Source: Parvularcula sp038749595
GTDB lineage: Bacteria > Pseudomonadota > Alphaproteobacteria > Caulobacterales > Parvularculaceae
Length of the DNA: 64,000 bases
Assembly (NCBI GenBank): GCA_038749595.1
Contig: JBCDHW010000002.1
Location: forward strand, 248,001 to 312,000
Reading direction: 5' to 3'
This document shows, in pieces, positions 8,466-15,418 of this stretch; position 1 is the stretch's first letter, and each line of letters starts with the position of its first letter. The notes beneath the pieces are model-generated. The model searched no databases. It was not told where the DNA came from and saw only the letters and a program-made list of their open reading frames with translations. Position numbers and translations under genes: made by a program.

Positions 8466-8890
8466 CGCGCGCGGCGGGCACTGTGGGCGCGCCACCAAAA
8501 CAGGTGCGCACAAAAGAGGATAAGCGCCCCAGTGATCGTCAGGGGTTCCTCTAGAGCTTCCCAGCTCTCCACGGCGAACGGGGCCAGCAGAAACCCAACC
8601 CCCACCAAAGAGACCCCGCAAAAAACCAGTCCCCAACGCTGACGAAACCGCATCGCCATCGCCCAAAACGCAATCGGCAGAGCGGCGAGAACCAGCGCTT
8701 TATGAATCCACTCGGCCTCAGAAACGACCCCGATTAACGGGAGCAACGCAGCCAAACTCGGCAAAGCCAAACAATGGATCAAGCAAAGACCAGCGACGCC
8801 GATACCCGCTTGGTCAAGCCGACCGCGAAAGGGGCTGTCGGGCAGCGCTCCAGCGGACGCTGTTTGTGTCGGGCACGTTTCATCAGTCAT
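8462..8890 (-). CDS. MerC-domain membrane protein
   Basis: This 142-aa protein has four membrane segments. The first is 'GIGVAGLCLIHCLALPSLAALLPLIG', which holds the C-x-x-H-C motif of MerC-family proteins. MerC was described as a mercury transporter, but many chromosomal members sit in metal-uptake clusters rather than mer operons. No merA, merT or merR lies nearby. It is the first gene of the minus-strand cluster merC-DUF3299-zrgA-DUF3299-phosphoesterase and overlaps the next gene. Its upstream region is the long non-coding stretch before tRNA-Leu. A role in moving a soft or divalent metal across the inner membrane is inferred. Confidence 0.85.
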   Translation of the reverse strand: MTDETCPTQTASAGALPDSPFRGRLDQAGIGVAGLCLIHCLALPSLAALLPLIGVVSEAEWIHKALVLAALPIAFWAMAMRFRQRWGLVFCGVSLVGVGFLLAPFAVESWEALEEPLTITGALILFCAHLFWWRAHSARRAR

Positions 8891-9253
8891 CTAGGCGTTC
8901 TGAACTCACGGCGCCCAGCTGTCGACCCTCTAAGCACAAAAGCCCGCCGCACCAGAAAGCAACGCCCCAAGCCGTTGCTGGAGGCACGCTCAAATCGGAT
9001 GCAGGCTGTTGGACGAAGAAGAAGGGGCGGACAAGACGTCCAACCCCGAACTCCGCCCGCGCTCAAAAAGCTGGAGACGACAGCCCCAACGAAATAGCGC
9101 ACAGCGCTCAAATACCTGAAGGCGGTAGCGCCGCTTAAAAGCGCTCAAACAGGCCGGAAGGCCGTTAGCGTCACTAAAAAGCGCTCAAATAGCCGAAGGC
9201 GGTAGTGCTACTGAAAAGCGCTCAAACAGCCGCAGGCGGTAGCGCACTAGAGA
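8891..9253. other. Gene-free interval between merC-like gene and tRNA-Leu
   Basis: These 363 bp hold no believable coding region. The right half is the tandem-repeat array described separately. Two further copies of its core GCTCAAA occur at 8989 and 9061, spaced 72 and 45 bp before the first clear unit, so the array may once have been longer. The left end must include the promoter of the merC-like operon, but I cannot point to a -35/-10 pair or a Zur box. Confidence 0.5.
9105..9250 (-). repeat. Tandem repeat, four units of 37-40 bp, directly 3' of tRNA-Leu
   Basis: Units begin at 9105, 9142, 9182 and 9219 (spacing 37, 40, 37), each starting CGCTCAAAYA on plus and ending AAAAG except the last. 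Read on the tRNA strand, every unit has a small GC hairpin with changing but paired stems (for example GGCC-TTCC-GGCC, GCC-TTC-GGC, GCC-TGC-GGC) followed by TRTTTGAGCGCTTTT. The array starts four bases after the tRNA's encoded CCA. Paired changes suggest that the RNA hairpins matter; serial terminators or a processed 3' trailer are possible (inference). Confidence 0.7.
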
Positions 9254-9340
9254 TGGTGCGGTCGAGAAGACTCGAACTTCCACGGGTTTTACCCCACAGC
9301 GACCTCAACGCTGCGCGTCTACCAATTCCGCCACGACCGC
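9254..9340 (-). tRNA. tRNA-Leu(GAG)
   Basis: This is an 87-nt class II tRNA on minus, 5' end at 9340. The acceptor stem GCGGTCG pairs with CGACCGC, then discriminator A and an encoded CCA (9256-9254). The D-arm includes GGAATTGGTAGACGC. The anticodon stem-loop CAGCG-TTGAGGT-CGCTG gives anticodon GAG, reading CUY leucine codons. A variable arm and TTCGAGTCT T-loop follow. The long variable arm fits leucine. Confidence 0.95.
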
Positions 9341-9459
9341 ACTGATGCGAGGGCGAGACGCCCTCAGCGAGCGCTGCCGGTAGCAAAGCCGCACGCCCGG
9401 TGCAAGCGCTCGGTTTATGGTTTTCTTACCCTCCGCGACAGCCCAAGACGGCAAGGCTT

Positions 9460-10143
9460 ATGTCGATGCCAACGCCTCCCCTCGCCATGCCGCCCGTTCG
9501 TTGGACCCGGTCTGCTCAAACCGTGCTTTACCCGGATGCAGAGCGCGAGATGGAGCGAGAAGTCCAGCACATTCAACAAGGTGGATCGGAACGGGTTTGG
9601 CTGCTGGAGCACCCTCCTCTGTACACGGCGGGCACCAGCGCAAAGCCCAGCGACCTCATCGCGCACGATCGCTTCCCCGTTTTTCCAAGTCCGCGCGGCG
9701 GGCAATATACCTACCACGGCCCAGGCCAGCGGGTTGCGTACGTCATGCTCGATCTCGGGCGCCGGACAAAGGACGTGCGGAAATTTGTCCACAACGTTGA
9801 GCGGTGGGTGATCCTGGCGCTTGCAGAGCTCGGCGTCGAAGCGGGCCCGCGCGAAGGCAGGGTTGGCGTTTGGGTCAATCGGGGCGATGGCCGCGAGGAC
9901 AAAATCGCCGCGATCGGCGTGCGGATCCGGAAATGGGTGACCTTCCACGGTGTCTCCATCAACGTATCGCCAGATCTCGAACACTTTTCAGGCATTGTTC
10001 CTTGCGGGATCGACGACGCGCGTTTCGGTGTCACCAGCCTCGAAGCGTTGGGGGTGACCACGGATATGAACGCCGTCGATGACGCGCTACGGGCGGCATT
10101 TGAAGAGGTCTTCGGCCCCACCGTTGAGGCCGCCGCGGAATGA
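9460..10143 (+). CDS. lipB: Octanoyl-[acyl-carrier-protein]:protein N-octanoyltransferase
   Basis: Starting at ATG 9460 gives 227 aa; ATG 9400 would add 20 non-conserved residues. LipB moves octanoate from ACP to lipoyl domains, the first step of lipoate synthesis. Family motifs are present: 'VWLLEHPPLYTAGTS', 'RGGQYTYHGPGQ', catalytic Lys148 in 'KIAAIGVRI' and acyl-acceptor Cys182 in 'SGIVPCGI'. It shares a 4-bp ATGA overlap with the following EamA transporter gene, so the two are co-transcribed, although no functional link is known. Confidence 0.95.
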   Translation: MSMPTPPLAMPPVRWTRSAQTVLYPDAEREMEREVQHIQQGGSERVWLLEHPPLYTAGTSAKPSDLIAHDRFPVFPSPRGGQYTYHGPGQRVAYVMLDLGRRTKDVRKFVHNVERWVILALAELGVEAGPREGRVGVWVNRGDGREDKIAAIGVRIRKWVTFHGVSINVSPDLEHFSGIVPCGIDDARFGVTSLEALGVTTDMNAVDDALRAAFEEVFGPTVEAAAE

Positions 10144-11003
10144 AAGTGCTTCCGCTGCTCGCCCTGGTTCTTTTGGCGTTCGCGGGCAACTCACTGCTCA
10201 CCCGCGCAGCCTTGGGCAACGAACTGATCAGTGCGGGGATGTTCTCGTTCATCCGGCTTGCGGCGGGCGGCCTTGTTCTCGGTATCATCGCCCGGCTCAA
10301 TGGTCGGCGCGTTTTGCCATCGCTGGGCGATCTGCCGGGGATAGCGGCGCTGCTGGGTTACGTAGCAGCCTTCTCGTTCGCGTACCTCAGTATGGACGCG
10401 GGGCTGGGCGCCCTCATCCTTTTTGGGTGTGTACAGATTACCACCATCGGTTGGAGTGCTTGGAAGCGCGAACCGCTCGGGCCATTGGCCATCGTTGGCC
10501 TACTGATCGCCGTGGGCGGATTGATTTATCTCTTGCGGCCGGGCGGGGCAGACGTTGCTCCGTGGGCGGCGGGCTTGATGGCTGGGTCAGGCGTCTGTTG
10601 GGGGATCTACACACTGCTTGGTCGCGGCGGCGGTGATCCCACCGCGCGCACGGCGCGTAACTTCATCGGGGCCGCGGTCTTGGCGTGCGGCCTCGCGCTC
10701 GTCACCGGGACGGGTACGCTCAACAGCGTGGGCGTCCTGATGGCGACCATCAGCGGCGCGGTGACATCGGGCCTCGGCTACGCGCTGTGGTATCTGATCC
10801 TGCCCAAGCTCGCCGCGCTCACGGCAGGCACCACCCAATTGTTGGTGCCGCCCGCCACCGCACTTCTGGCTGCGCTCCTCCTGGCCGAGCCGATAACGGG
10901 CACACTGATGATCAGTACCGTGATCGTCCTAGGCGGCGTGGCGCTGACGTTCATCAAACCAGCAAAAAAAGAGCCGCGCTCGGGGTCGAGCGCGGCTCCG
11001 TAA
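10140..11003 (+). CDS. EamA/DMT-family transporter
   Basis: This 287-aa protein has ten predicted membrane segments in two EamA repeats. The halves begin near 'LLALVLLAFAGNSLLTRAAL' and 'WAAGLMAGSGVCWGIYTLLG', and the second ends with the characteristic 'LLVPPATALLAALLLAEPIT' and 'TLMISTVIVLGGVALTFIKP'. DMT transporters export or exchange small metabolites; the substrate cannot be read from sequence. Its start overlaps the lipB stop. Its last 13 codons overlap the hairpin that terminates the convergent rpsI transcript. Confidence 0.88.
   Translation: MKVLPLLALVLLAFAGNSLLTRAALGNELISAGMFSFIRLAAGGLVLGIIARLNGRRVLPSLGDLPGIAALLGYVAAFSFAYLSMDAGLGALILFGCVQITTIGWSAWKREPLGPLAIVGLLIAVGGLIYLLRPGGADVAPWAAGLMAGSGVCWGIYTLLGRGGGDPTARTARNFIGAAVLACGLALVTGTGTLNSVGVLMATISGAVTSGLGYALWYLILPKLAALTAGTTQLLVPPATALLAALLLAEPITGTLMISTVIVLGGVALTFIKPAKKEPRSGSSAAP
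10964..10997 (-). terminator. Rho-independent terminator of rplM-rpsI
   Basis: On minus, a perfect 10-bp stem (AGCCGCGCTC at 10972-10981 paired with 10988-10997, 6-base loop) is followed by C and seven T residues (10970-10964). It lies 25 bp past the rpsI stop and inside the last codons of the convergent EamA gene. Confidence 0.85.
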
Positions 11004-11021
11004 AAACGGGGGTCGAAGCTC

Positions 11022-11531
11022 TTAACGCTTCGAGAACTGGAAGCTCCGGCGGGCTTTCGCCTTACCGTATTTCTTCCGCTCAACAGCCCGGCTATCGCGG
11101 GTCAAGAAGCCGCCCTTCTTGAGCACCTTCCGCAGGCCTGGCTCGTAATAGGTCAGCGCCTTCGAGATGCCGTGCCGGACAGCGCCCGCCTGGCCCGAAG
11201 GGCCAGAGCCTTTGACCGTGCAGTAGACGTCGAACTGGTCGAGACGCTCAGCAGCCTCAAGCGGCTGGCGCAGCACCATCTGCAAAACCGGACGACCGAA
11301 ATACTCCGTATAGTCCTTTTTGTTGACGACGATCTTGCCAGAGCCTGGCTTGATCCAGACGCGCGCAACAGCCGTCTTCCGGCGACCAGTGGCGTAGGAA
11401 CGGCCAAGCTCATCAATCTTCGGCTCGGCGAGGACGACTTCTTCTTCCGTACCGAGATCTTCCGTCACAACGCCCGCGTCTTGGGCGAGGTCTTTGAGGC
11501 CATCGAGGCCTTGGGTCTCACTCATGCTCAT
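11022..11531 (-). CDS. rpsI: 30S ribosomal protein uS9
   Basis: This 169-aa protein shows the full uS9 core: 'SYATGRRKTAVARVWIKPGSG', 'VNKKDYTEYFGRP', 'SGQAGAVRHGISKALTYYEP' and the C-terminal 'KYGKAKARRSFQFSKR', whose basic tail reaches the P-site tRNA. About 40 extra N-terminal residues, acidic and low in conservation, are usual in alphaproteobacterial S9. It follows rplM by 6 bp in the classic rplM-rpsI operon and ends at a strong terminator. Confidence 0.98.
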   Translation of the reverse strand: MSMSETQGLDGLKDLAQDAGVVTEDLGTEEEVVLAEPKIDELGRSYATGRRKTAVARVWIKPGSGKIVVNKKDYTEYFGRPVLQMVLRQPLEAAERLDQFDVYCTVKGSGPSGQAGAVRHGISKALTYYEPGLRKVLKKGGFLTRDSRAVERKKYGKAKARRSFQFSKR

Positions 11532-11537
11532 TTATCC

Positions 11538-12020
11538 TTAGCCGCGGGGCGTGTTTTTGGGGTTGAGGGCTGCCACGTCGATCGTCTCGGGCTGTTGCGC
11601 CGCATGCGGATGATCAGGACCAGCATAGACGTGCAGGTTCTTGAACTGCCGGCGGGCCAGCGGGCTATCTTTCGGCAGCATCCGCTGCACAGCTTTCTCC
11701 AGCACGCGCTCCGGGAACCGGCCGTCGAGCACTTTATCCGCGGTGCGTGATTTGATGCCGCCCGGATAGCCCGTGTGCCAATAATACGTCTGCTGGGTCC
11801 GCTTGCGGCCGGTGAAAGCCACTTTCTCAGCGTTGACGACGATCACATTGTCGCCGTCATCGACGTGCGGCGTGAAGGTCGGCAGGTGCTTGCCGCGCAG
11901 GCGCATGGCGATAAACGAAGCGAGACGGCCGACGACGAGGTTCTCGGCGTCGATCACGATCCACTTCTTCTCCACGTCTGCGGGCTTGGTGTTGTAGGTG
12001 CGCGAGGCGTTCGTTTGCAT
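11538..12020 (-). CDS. rplM: 50S ribosomal protein uL13
   Basis: The start at ATG 12020 (160 aa) is preferred over 12041 because GGGGAGAG sits five bases upstream. The uL13 core is clear: 'KKWIVIDAENLVVGRLAS', 'LRGKHLPTFTPHVDDGDNVIVVNAEKV', 'YYWHTGYPGG' and 'AVQRMLPKDSPLARRQFKNLHVYAG'. It heads the rplM-rpsI operon. A TTGACA hexamer lies at 12083-12088 on minus, about 60 bp upstream, but I see no convincing -10. Confidence 0.97.
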   Translation of the reverse strand: MQTNASRTYNTKPADVEKKWIVIDAENLVVGRLASFIAMRLRGKHLPTFTPHVDDGDNVIVVNAEKVAFTGRKRTQQTYYWHTGYPGGIKSRTADKVLDGRFPERVLEKAVQRMLPKDSPLARRQFKNLHVYAGPDHPHAAQQPETIDVAALNPKNTPRG

Positions 12021-12129
12021 CGCTCTCCCCTTCTTGTCCAAGTGCTAAAGCGAGGGCGCGCTCTCGTTCAAAAAACAGGCGCTGTCAACACACCCTAAAA
12101 AAGAAACAAACTATCAGTGACTTGGGTGT

Positions 12130-12179
12130 GCGGTATCTGATTACCGCAATTTGGGTATCGCTTTGGTAAGCCAAGCGAT
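12130..12179. other. Two stem-loops in the divergent rplM / lipoprotein intergenic region
   Basis: A perfect 6-bp stem (GCGGTA/TACCGC, 12130-12147) is followed by a 9-bp stem with one bulge (ATCGCTTTGG/CCAAGCGAT, 12157-12179) and then TTTCT on plus. They may be leader structures for the lipoprotein gene at 12254 or an attenuator; function not known. Confidence 0.4.
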
Positions 12180-12253
12180 TTCTCCCTGGCCAATCCCTGC
12201 TTGCTTCGCTCATATGCCGCGGAAAGCGCCATCCACCAGCAAAGAGCCTTGTT

Positions 12254-13372
12254 ATGAGACAGCACCTCAACCGCGCCGCGTGGCTGCCCCTCGCGCTGCT
12301 CGCCGCGTGTAATCCGCCGGCCGAAGACCCGTCGGAAAGCGCACCCGCGGACAATGTCACGGAGGTGACCGAAGCGCCAGAAATCCCGACCGTCGAAGTC
12401 ACCGTGACCTTAGGCGCGTTCGACAGCGAGGTGACCGACATCGCGGCGATTGAGGCGAGCCCGCTGGGTTTTCAAAGCCGCATCCTCGCTGCCAACGGTT
12501 CGGCAGGCGTCCAAATGATCCAGGTGGACGGCACCTATCTCGGCGTCCTGCGATCGGTCCTCGCCGTGTCGGGGCGCCAGGCAACACAGGTGAGCTCCAC
12601 CTATGCCTTCGGGCCGCAAGGGCGAGCCGTTCAGTTCGTTCCCAATGCGGATGGCCTCAACACGATTGAGCTCGTCAAGGTCGACGCGGGGAATGAGGAG
12701 CCCGAACGCACCTGGTTCATCGACGACACCCTCGCCGATCTCTGCGTCTCGGGCACGACAGGCCTTGTCGTGACATCCCGGGGAAAGGTCGGGCGGTTCG
12801 AGATCAGTCCCGACGCGCCCAAGGGTGCGCCTATTCGCACCGATGCCGATATCTCTGATGCGAATGCTTGCTTCGAAACCAGGAATGCCCTCTTCGTCCG
12901 CACACAGACGGGGATCGTCAAACTGGGCGCGGAAGGCCCTGAAGCAACGGACTTCCCGCTAGACGCAGTCGATATCGTCGAGACCGAAACCGGGTTCACC
13001 GCCATCCGCGTTGCGCAGGGGACGCTCTTGGTCAACGGCAGCAACGTGCAACTGCTCGACGGCAACGATAACGCAATCCTTCCCCGCGAAGTCGAAGTGG
13101 AAGGCGGCAATTTCGGCGGCATCCTGCGCGACGGCGTGGTGGTCGTCCTGGGTGAAGACAACCGCATGCACCTCGCCGCTTGGAGCGCAGTTGCGAACAT
13201 CGCCGGTGTCGAGAAAGAAGCCCTCAGCCGACGGATGGACGACGAACTCGGCGAGAGTGCCCTGTCGGTTGAAGAAAACCTGGACGCGCTTAAGCCGCGT
13301 GAGGCACTTCCGGGGTTTGAGGAGACGGAGCTACCGCAGCCGCCTTCGGTGCCCGCTGACCCTGACCGCTAA
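12254..13372 (+). CDS. Uncharacterised lipoprotein, beta-rich
   Basis: This 372-aa protein has a lipobox at LLAAC (Cys19) followed by an acidic, Pro/Glu-rich linker. The rest reads as short beta-strand repeats ('FQSRILAANGSAGVQMIQVDG', 'TGLVVTSRGKVGRFEI', 'NALFVRTQTGIVKLG'), reminiscent of a propeller-like surface protein. I do not recognise a family. Its last 83 bp overlap the 3' end of the convergent ctaA gene; both C-termini here are low-complexity tails, so a small shared end is plausible. Confidence 0.65.
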   Translation: MRQHLNRAAWLPLALLAACNPPAEDPSESAPADNVTEVTEAPEIPTVEVTVTLGAFDSEVTDIAAIEASPLGFQSRILAANGSAGVQMIQVDGTYLGVLRSVLAVSGRQATQVSSTYAFGPQGRAVQFVPNADGLNTIELVKVDAGNEEPERTWFIDDTLADLCVSGTTGLVVTSRGKVGRFEISPDAPKGAPIRTDADISDANACFETRNALFVRTQTGIVKLGAEGPEATDFPLDAVDIVETETGFTAIRVAQGTLLVNGSNVQLLDGNDNAILPREVEVEGGNFGGILRDGVVVVLGEDNRMHLAAWSAVANIAGVEKEALSRRMDDELGESALSVEENLDALKPREALPGFEETELPQPPSVPADPDR

Positions 13373-14387
13373 GGCCATAAAGCGATGTGACCGTGACGGC
13401 GAGGATGGCAACCGCTCCGGCTTGGTGCGCCAGGCCGAGCCACAGCGGCACGATCGCCAGGATTGCCCAAATACCGAGCACCACCTGAAGTCCAATCGTC
13501 GCGCCGACAGCGGCGGCCACCTCCCGGTGCCCATCGCGCCAAGCCCGCCAGACGAAGACCGCCGCTAGAGCGACAATGACGTAGGCGAACGTTCTGTGAT
13601 TGAATTGTACCGCTTCAATGCGCTCGAACAGATCGCTGAACCGCGGGACCTCGCCAAAATAGCCCTCAGGCACAAACCGTTCGTTCATCAAGGGCCAGGT
13701 GTTGTACGCCGTGCCCGCGCGCAGTCCCGCCACAAAGGCTCCCATAACGATCTGTGCACTGACCGCCGCTAACAGACCCACACCGAGCCGCGGCAGCCAC
13801 GGATCGGACGGCTGTAAAAAGCCCCGCGGACGGAGCAACGCGGCCGCCTGCCAAACGATGAGGGAGAACAAAATAAGCGCCGTCGAAAGGTGCAACGCCA
13901 AGCGATACTGGCTGACATCAACCCGCTCGGACAGGCCGGAGCTGACCATATACCACCCAATCGCGCCCTGCAGGCAGATCAGAAGAAACAGCCCGCCTAA
14001 CTTGAGCTTCAGAGCACCGTTAAGACGGCCGGTCGCCCAAAAAACAGCATAAGGAATAAGGAACGCCAGCCCGATAAACCGGCCGAGATTGCGATGCCCC
14101 CATTCCCACCAAAAGATGAACTTGAAGTCCTCAAGGCTCATCCCAGCATTGACACGCTCATACTCAGGGATCTGCTTGTAGAGCGCAAAGGCCTCTTGCC
14201 AATCCGCCGGCGACAGCGGCGGTAGCGTCCCCATCACCAGGTCCCACTGGGTGATCGACAGGCCCGAATCGGTCAGGCGCGTCGCCCCTCCGACCACGAC
14301 CATCACGGCAATGAGGGCGGCCATGATGATGAGCCATACCGCCACAGGACGAAGCGAGGGGTTCTGAACTTTACGCACGGCGCGCAT
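13290..14387 (-). CDS. ctaA: Heme A synthase (COX15/CtaA family)
   Basis: The start at ATG 14387 (365 aa) begins 'MRAVRKVQNPSLRPVAVWL'; the frame stays open upstream to 14525 but that part is basic and non-conserved. CtaA oxidises the C8 methyl of heme O to give heme A for cytochrome oxidase. It has eight membrane segments and four heme-ligand histidines in 'WWEWGHRNLGR', 'LALHLSTAL', 'QFNHRTFAYV' and 'LAHQAGAVA', plus 'GGATRLTDSGLSITQWD' after the first helix, the type-2 signature. It is monocistronic, with no cox genes in view. Confidence 0.95.
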   Translation of the reverse strand: MRAVRKVQNPSLRPVAVWLIIMAALIAVMVVVGGATRLTDSGLSITQWDLVMGTLPPLSPADWQEAFALYKQIPEYERVNAGMSLEDFKFIFWWEWGHRNLGRFIGLAFLIPYAVFWATGRLNGALKLKLGGLFLLICLQGAIGWYMVSSGLSERVDVSQYRLALHLSTALILFSLIVWQAAALLRPRGFLQPSDPWLPRLGVGLLAAVSAQIVMGAFVAGLRAGTAYNTWPLMNERFVPEGYFGEVPRFSDLFERIEAVQFNHRTFAYVIVALAAVFVWRAWRDGHREVAAAVGATIGLQVVLGIWAILAIVPLWLGLAHQAGAVAILAVTVTSLYGLSGQGQRAPKAAAVAPSPQTPEVPHAA

Positions 14388-14443
14388 ATAGGCGAAAACT
14401 GACCCTGGCCCCAAGAGGGTACGTCGCCGCGGAGAGGACCAAT

Positions 14444-14647
14444 ATGGAACCCAGCACGAAAAAGCTGATCTTAGCGCTCGCCTGCGTTCCCTTCCTCGTT
14501 CTTTACGCTGGGCTCGCCCTCGCAATTTGGGACTGGCTTCCCGAAAATCGCCTCGTCGATCTCGTCTTTTTCATCCTCGCTGGCACCGCTTGGGCGTTCC
14601 CCCTGAAACCAGTGATGGGATGGGCCAACAGCCCAAAATCCCATTAG
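14444..14647 (+). CDS. DUF2842 small membrane protein
   Basis: This 67-aa protein has two membrane segments (ILALACVPFLVLYAGLALAI and VDLVFFILAGTAWAFPL). The ending 'AWAFPLKPVMGWANSP' matches the alphaproteobacterial DUF2842 pattern. Function unknown. It is divergent from ctaA with 56 bp between the starts, an arrangement that suggests a shared promoter region. Confidence 0.8.
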   Translation: MEPSTKKLILALACVPFLVLYAGLALAIWDWLPENRLVDLVFFILAGTAWAFPLKPVMGWANSPKSH

Positions 14648-14722
14648 CCCCGTGGACTCGACCAAATGCACCCGAGCGTTTACCATGTTTAACGTCAGGT
14701 AAATCGTTCAATTGGGGACCCT

Positions 14723-15352
14723 ATGAAACGTATTGCTATACTTGCCGCTTCCGCGGCAACCCTCGCCTTTGGCTTCCAGGCCCATGCCGTCACTGTCGGC
14801 GTCGGTGATCTGCCAACCGATGGCACTTCCGTCAGCTTTGATGGCGCCATTACGGCCAACAACGCCGTCGACTTCTATGAGTTCTCGCTGCTCGGCGACG
14901 TATCGAACGGTGACGGAACGTATCTCAACCTTCAGACGTTTGGCATCACTGGCGGTGATCTCATGGACACGATCATCGCGCTCTACGACAGCACGGGCAC
15001 GCTGGTCGCGATCGATGACGACGGGAACGACGACGGCACGCTGACGATCCTCTATAGCCTCCTAAGCTTTGGCGACAGCGACCCGCTTTTCTCCGTTGAG
15101 GACACGCCCGCCGGCACAGACGGCCTCGTCTCCGCAGGTGACTTCACTTTGGCCGTTGCTGGCTTCGGCACAACGTTCACAACGCTGATCGGCGATATCG
15201 ACGCTGGCGGCAGCCAAGGCGATTACACCGTCCAGCTGACGTCGAATGTCGACGGCAACATGGAAATTGTGCCCGTCCCGGCTGCACTACCGCTCTTCGG
15301 TGCAGGCCTCGCTGCGTTCTCCGCGCTCCGTCGCCGCAAAGCACAAAGCTAA
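14723..15352 (+). CDS. Secreted protein with VPxPA/PEP-CTERM sorting signal
   Basis: This 209-aa protein starts with a signal peptide (residues 1-22, ending AHA). The body is acidic and Gly/Asp-rich with 'ITANNAVDFYEFSLLGD' and 'MDTIIALYDSTGTLVAIDDDG', the DVUA0089-like pre-peptidase-C type beta domain common in CTERM proteins. The C-terminus is a tripartite sorting tail: 'VPVPAALPLFGAGLAAFSAL' followed by RRRK. Such tails are removed by exosortase-family transpeptidases and the protein ends up on the cell surface or outside. No exosortase gene is in this window. GGGGA lies just upstream of the ATG. Confidence 0.85.
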   Translation: MKRIAILAASAATLAFGFQAHAVTVGVGDLPTDGTSVSFDGAITANNAVDFYEFSLLGDVSNGDGTYLNLQTFGITGGDLMDTIIALYDSTGTLVAIDDDGNDDGTLTILYSLLSFGDSDPLFSVEDTPAGTDGLVSAGDFTLAVAGFGTTFTTLIGDIDAGGSQGDYTVQLTSNVDGNMEIVPVPAALPLFGAGLAAFSALRRRKAQS

Positions 15353-15363
15353 ACGTACGATCC

Positions 15364-15391
15364 AGCGGAAGTGCGGGACCGCACTTCCGCT
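15364..15391. other. Strong perfect hairpin between convergent genes
   Basis: A 12-bp perfect inverted repeat (AGCGGAAGTGCG / CGCACTTCCGCT) with loop GGAC lies 11 bp after the CTERM gene stop and 27 bp before the convergent LysM gene stop. Neither side has a T tract, so it is either a factor-dependent bidirectional terminator or an mRNA 3'-end stabiliser. Confidence 0.6.
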
Positions 15392-15418
15392 GAGATCACT
15401 TTGAACAACAGCTCAAGT

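Noticed and set aside
8466..8666. Extension of the second DUF3299 gene to ATG 8666
   Set aside because: This part lies inside the merC-like coding sequence in another frame and lacks signal-peptide or family features.
8880..8990. Zur operator for the metal locus
   Set aside because: I looked for an AT-rich GTTATA..TATAAC-type palindrome upstream of the merC-like gene and the ABC pair (2860-3103) and found none.
8887..9111. 74-codon minus-strand frame upstream of the merC-like gene
   Set aside because: It overlaps the first repeat unit, has atypical composition and ends inside the merC start; not supported.
9105..9250. CRISPR array
   Set aside because: The units follow each other without spacers of independent sequence and differ internally; no cas genes are near.
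15364..15391. Intrinsic terminator
   Set aside because: The stem is perfect, but neither strand has a following T tract, so it is listed as a hairpin only.
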